Shown: positions 59,480 to 64,000 of the stretch, one piece after another | Numbering within the stretch: the first letter of the stretch is position 1 | Layout of the letters: each line of letters opens with the position of its first letter | Assembly (NCBI RefSeq): GCF_030445035.2 | Contig: NC_080683.1 | Span: 90,853,675 to 90,917,674, forward strand | DNA: 64,000 nucleotides | From: Dasypus novemcinctus | Lineage: Eukaryota; Chordata; Mammalia; Cingulata; Dasypodidae | Reading direction: 5' to 3' | Program-made: the position numbers and the translations under genes | The notes under the pieces: model-generated | Told to the model about the DNA's origin: nothing | What the model saw: the letters and a program-made list of their open reading frames with translations, nothing else | Databases searched by the model: none

Positions 59480-61365
59480 TGTTTTAGTTTGCTAGGCTGC
59501 TCATGCAAATATCAATGAAATGCGTTGGGTCAAACAATTGGAATTTATTTGCTCATGGTTTGAGGATGAAAAGAGTCCGAATCAAGGCATCATCAAGGTG
59601 ATACTTTCCTTTGGGACTGGCTTCCAGCAACCCCTGTCTTCTCCATTAAATGGCAAGACATATGGGAGCGTCTCCCGATTTCTCTTTTCTCTTCTGGGTT
59701 CCGTTTCAACTTCTTGCTTCCTATAGCTTTCTTTCTCTCTGTCTGAATTTCATTCTCTTATAAAGGTCTCCAGTAATAGGATTAAGACCCATTCCAATTA
59801 AGTGAGATGCACCTTCACTGAAGTAATCTCATTAAAATGTCCTACTTATAATGGGTGCACAGTCAAAGGAATGGATTAACTTTTTCTGAGGTATACAGTT
59901 ACAAACCATCACACCACCCTCTGAACTCCCCAAAGACATGTTATTTCCACATTCAAAATATATTCATTCCATCACAGCACCCCCAAAAGCCTTAAGTAAC
60001 TTCACTAACAATAAGTACAAAATCTCTTCAAAATTGACTTTGCATGTGATCTATCCTGGGGCATAATTCCCCTCCATCTGTGGACCTGTGAAACCCAGAA
60101 AACCTATATACAATGAAGGGATAGGCATAAGGTAAGCATTTCAAGTCCGTTAGAGAGAAATTGGAAGGAAAAAAGGGGTCCCTTTTAGTTCCATTCATAT
60201 AGATCTCACAAAAAACTTGTTGGTTTTATATGTAGTACACAGGGGTCCAAACCATTGGACAAAAGAACTTTCCATAGATCTTTCTTGGCTAACTGCACCT
60301 CTAGTCCTCAGTTGCATGGAAGTTGCTGACTGATTCCTTGTTCAGTTAAACCCTCACATGGAGCACTATTCTCTTGGGACTTACTTTCTAGAAACTCAGA
60401 ATTTTCCAGACCATCAATTTCCGGTTTCTTTGTGTCCAGGAGTTCAGTGATCAGTTTATCCCTTTCCTCTTGCATTATAATGTAAGCTTCAAGGAGAAGC
60501 CAAGCTGCACTTTCCACACTATGCTGGGAAATCTCCTCAGCTAAATAATCCAAGTTCATCACTCTCAAGTTCTGCCTTCCACCTGATATTAGAACTCAAT
60601 TTTGCCAAATTCTCTGCCACTTAAAAAAAAAAGGATAGCCTTTCCTCCAGTTTCTAATAACACATTCATCATTTTTGTCTAAGGCCTTGTTGGAAGTACC
60701 TTTAGCTATCATAGCCTCATTGGAAGAACATTTAGCATCCGCATTTCTACCAATTGTATCTTCAAAGCAATCTAGGCCTTTTCTCTCAGTTGTCTCACAA
60801 TTCTCCCAGGCTCTACCCATTATCCATTTACAAAGTCACATTTTTAAAAATATTTGAAATAGCTACATTTTTTGTTTTTGATATTTGCAATAGCAGCACC
60901 CTACTCTCCTGATACTAAAATCTGTTTTATTAATAGTTTTCTAAGTTGCTCAAGCAAATATTAATGAAATGGGCCCCATTTAAACAATGGGAATTTATTC
61001 ACTCATGGTTTGAGGGTGGGAAAAAGTCCAAATCAAGGCATCATCAAGGTGATGCTTTCTTTCTGAAGACTGGTATTCTAGGACAGGCTGCCAGTGATCC
61101 TTGGCTCCTCTGTCACATGCCAAGGCACATGGTGGCATCTCCTGGTTTCTCCTTTCTCTTCCAGATTCCACTTTAGCTTCTTGCTCCCTGTGGCTTTCTC
61201 TCTGTCTGAACTTTATTCTCCTATAAAGGACTCCAGTAATAGGATTAAGACCCATCCTGATTGAAGTAGGATATACTTTCACTGACGTAACTTCATCAAA
61301 AGATCCTATTACAATGGGTTTATACCAAAAATGTTTTTCTGGGGTAATGCCATTTCAAATCATCA
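59480..61365 (-). mobile_element. Short MaLR provirus (LTR-internal-LTR)
   Basis: Two direct minus-strand LTRs of one family (3' LTR 59480-59917, 5' LTR 60933-61365) enclose about 1.0 kb of internal sequence. The purine-rich AGAGGGTGG before TGTGATGG is a plausible polypurine tract. An 86-codon open stretch (60568-60308) lies in the interior. I recognise no enzyme domains. MaLR elements are non-autonomous. Confidence 0.75.
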
Positions 61366-61564
61366 TGGGCCATTTTGAGGGAATACATCTCATATGTTCA
61401 TACAGCTATTGAATTCCATGAACTTAAATATTTTTACAGCAGATGTAGAAATGCTATTATAGAATTCCCCATGGGCTACTAAAAGAAGCAATTACGTAGA
61501 AGGGTGGCACTGTGACTTTTAGTAGCTTACAACTTGAAATTATCCAGACTTATGGGAGTGCATC

Positions 61565-62040
61565 TGTATTAGTCAGCCAAAGGGGTGCTGATACAAAATA
61601 CCAAAAATCTGCTGGCTTTTATAAAGTGTATTTATTTGGGCTAGGAGCTTATAGATACAGGCCCTAAAGTGTAAGTTACTTCCCTCACCAAAGTCTATTT
61701 TCACGTGTTGGAGCAAGACAGCTGCCGATGTCTGTGAAGGTTTAGGCTTGCTGGGTTCCTCTTCCTGGGGCTTGCTTCTCTTTCCTCTGTGTGCTTACTT
61801 TCTGGGGTTCCAGCTTAAGACTTCAGCATCAAACTCTAATATCAAAAACCTCCAACCCTGTCCTTTGTTGTGTCTTTTATCTGTGAGTCCCCACCCACAA
61901 GGGGTAGGACTCAACACCCTACTGACATGGCCTAATCAAAGCCTTAATCATAATTTAATCATGTTCAGGTATGGATCAGTTTACAAACATAATCCAGTAT
62001 CTTTTTTTGGAATTCATAACTATATCAAACTGCTATAGCA
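61565..62040 (-). mobile_element. Solo MaLR-type LTR, second family
   Basis: Minus strand starts near TGCTATAGCAGTTTGATATAG and ends GACTAATACA. The motif AGATGC occurs at both junctions and may be the target duplication. Related to 49008-49440. Confidence 0.7.
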
Positions 62041-62340
62041 TCTACTCCACAAAAAAGCAGAAAAGTCTGAATGAGGTACAGATGGAACAGTCTCTAGTTA
62101 AGAGCAGCTTCTACCATGAAAGGGTTAATGCATATCTGAGAAGAACTTGAAATCCCAAAGGTAAATACTTATCATTATCTGTGTTCTGTGGCCTATGATT
62201 CTGATTACTAAAGATGTAGTAACACTTCCTGTTTCATAATTCAGTACTATTCTATGAATTACAGTGTGGAGACATCTATAAAACTGAACAACACACAATT
62301 AGTTAGGATGAAATCATAACTCAAAATGGCTTAAACACTG

Positions 62341-62775
62341 TTTTAATTTCCTAGGCTGCTTAGGAAAATACTATGAAATGGTTTGGCTTTAAGCAAAGGG
62401 AATTTATTTGCTCACAATTTTGAGCCTGGGCAAATGTCCAAATCAAGACATCGTCAAAGTGATCCTTTCTACTTGATGACCAGCTGGCTCTTCTGTCACA
62501 TGGCAAGGCACATGGTGGTGTGTGCTGCTCTCTCGCTTCTGTTCCAGGTTTTGTTGATTTTAGTTTCTTCTGTGGCTTTCTTTCTCTCATGTCTGAGTTC
62601 ATTATATTTATAAAGAACTCCAGTAATAGAATTAAGACCCATTCTGACTGAGATGGATCACACCTTAACTGAAGTAACCTAATGAAAAGGTACCACCTAC
62701 AATGAGTTCACACCCACAGGAATGGATTAAATTTAAGAATATAGTTTTTCTGGGGTATATTCAGTTCCATACACC
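62341..62775 (-). mobile_element. Solo MaLR-type LTR, first family
   Basis: Inverted. Plus strand runs from TTTAATTTCCTAGGCTGC to CAGTTCCATACACCA, sharing the TTTATAAAGAACTCCAG block with the 4, 46, 59 and 61 kb copies. Confidence 0.75.
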
Positions 62776-63125
62776 AGGGCTTTTTATTAACCCCCTAACA
62801 GCCATATAAGACAGGGTTCAGGGTTGTTTATTTTCAGCAGCTCAGCAAAGCTGTCAGAGACTGATCCCTTAGATCACTTTCTCTGCATCCACAGAGTCAG
62901 CCCCACCTTAAGACTGGCATCAACTTGGCCAATGAGCTACCTTTTTCTCATCCAGTTGGAGAAAGGAGGTTTTCCTACAGCAATGTGGTGTAAGTCCTTG
63001 TGAGGCTCTTTGGCCACCCTTGGCCATAGGCTTGCCTTAAACAAGTAATGTGGCTGAGAGAAAGAGAAAGATTCCTTGGTTAGAGTACAGAGCTTCATAC
63101 CTTGTGCTGAGAATAGGCTACAAAT
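62776..63125. other. Intergenic, nothing recognised
   Basis: No supported feature. Confidence 0.5.
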
Positions 63126-63561
63126 TGTGATGGATAATCTTATGTGCTGATTTAGCTTGGTTATGGTGTCCAGCTGTTTGGTCAAACACTGGCCTAGATG
63201 TTGCTGTGGAGGTATTTTGTAGATGGGATGAGCATCTACTATCAGTTGATTTTGAGTAAAGGAGATTATCCTCCATATTGTGATTGGGCCTCATCTAATA
63301 CCGGGAAGAAGAAATTCTGCCTCAAGACTACACCCGCCACTCCTTCCTGAATTTACAGTATAAGGAATTACAACCCAGGACCTAACATTACTCATACTGG
63401 GATTTTGAGTCTCTGGCTTCCCCTACAGAATTCAGACTAGGAAGCTTCCACAATCATGTGAGCTAATTTCTTCTAATAAATCTCTTTATGTATACATTTG
63501 TGTACACACACACACACACAGACTGTTGGTTCTGCTTCTCTAGAAAACCCTGACTGATACA
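63126..63561 (+). mobile_element. Solo LTR (TGTGATGG type)
   Basis: TGTGATGGATAATCTTATG start, AATAAATCTCTTTATG signal, CCCTGACTGATACA end. 5-bp duplication CAAAT / CAAGT with one mismatch. A (CA)9 run lies at 63503-63520. Same family as 55742-56235. Confidence 0.78.
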
Positions 63562-63563
63562 CA

Positions 63564-64000
63564 AGTATAGAAATATTGATTCCTTGAGCCCTTGGGGCTC
63601 CTATTTATTCCTGCCCAGAAGTTACTCTCCCATCTGGTCAGCATTTCCAACCAGAACAGCTCCTACCTTTTAATGTACAGTGTCATACAAACATTATCAT
63701 GACCTGTATTTGCCACATCATGAAAAAACTTTAGGAATCATTGGCTTAGACTAATCAAGACTCAACACTATCCCCAGGTGAGGGATGGGATCCCTACCCA
63801 GAAGCATGGGACTATTTGGAACTGGGGAGGTCTCTCACTAATATAAGTATCCAGGTAGGAAAGAAGTGGGAATAGGTGATGGGTGGGCAACCTTTGTGTC
63901 CACCACAGACCCTCAGGATATAAACCAATTATATGACCAATAAATGATGCAAATCTGATTATTGTTTATTAGATATAGAAAAATAAAGTCAAAGTCTCCT
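63564..64000. other. Intergenic, nothing recognised
   Basis: No supported gene or repeat to the window end. Confidence 0.5.

Noticed and set aside
1-64000. CRISPR array, operon, phage defence or other microbial system
   Set aside because: Intron-containing mammalian gene, SINE/LINE content and base composition show this is vertebrate nuclear DNA. No direct-repeat/spacer array is present.

Overview
This window is mammalian genomic DNA, almost certainly from a xenarthran and most likely an armadillo (Dasypus). The clue is about twenty copies of the tRNA-derived DAS SINE family, which is restricted to Xenarthra. They sit among L1, L2, MIR, hAT, Tigger, MaLR-type LTRs and several endogenous retrovirus remnants. 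It is not microbial: there are no operons, CRISPR arrays or ribosome-binding sites.

The only protein-coding gene I can support is HDAC2 (class I histone deacetylase 2), complete on the minus strand from the ATG at 32965 to the stop at 5899. All 14 coding exons can be placed by GT/AG splice sites, reading phase and protein content. They sum to 1467 nt, which gives 488 codons plus stop, the usual length of the family. Catalytic, zinc-binding and CK2-site residues are present and there is no frameshift or premature stop. Exon 1 lies in a CpG island (about 32240-33680) that must hold the promoter. Intron 1 is about 9.9 kb. The 3' UTR runs left from 5898, with the first good poly(A) signal at 5193-5198.

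Layout: 1-3325 is a Tigger DNA transposon remnant next to an L1 that has itself received a SINE. 3326-5190 is the gene's downstream flank with one solo LTR. 5190-33250 is HDAC2, whose introns carry SINEs, L1, L2, MIR, a MER20 and other hAT elements. 33700-64000 is an intergenic repeat graveyard. It contains a degraded minus-strand gamma-like provirus (34930-42067) with two LTRs and an env remnant, a second env-containing remnant on the plus strand (about 45650-47998), a GC-rich LTR with a tRNA-Lys-type primer binding site (51372-52277), nested old LTRs (55.4-56.4 kb), and a small MaLR provirus (59480-61365). All retroviral parts seen are broken.

I found no evidence of an undescribed functional system. 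The most interesting points are the GC-rich Lys-primed LTR with internal tandem repeats, a DAS SINE subgroup sharing one internal deletion, the nested transposon chronology, and a few amino-acid changes in the HDAC2 tail. Repeat family names come from remembered consensus sequences, not from a database search.
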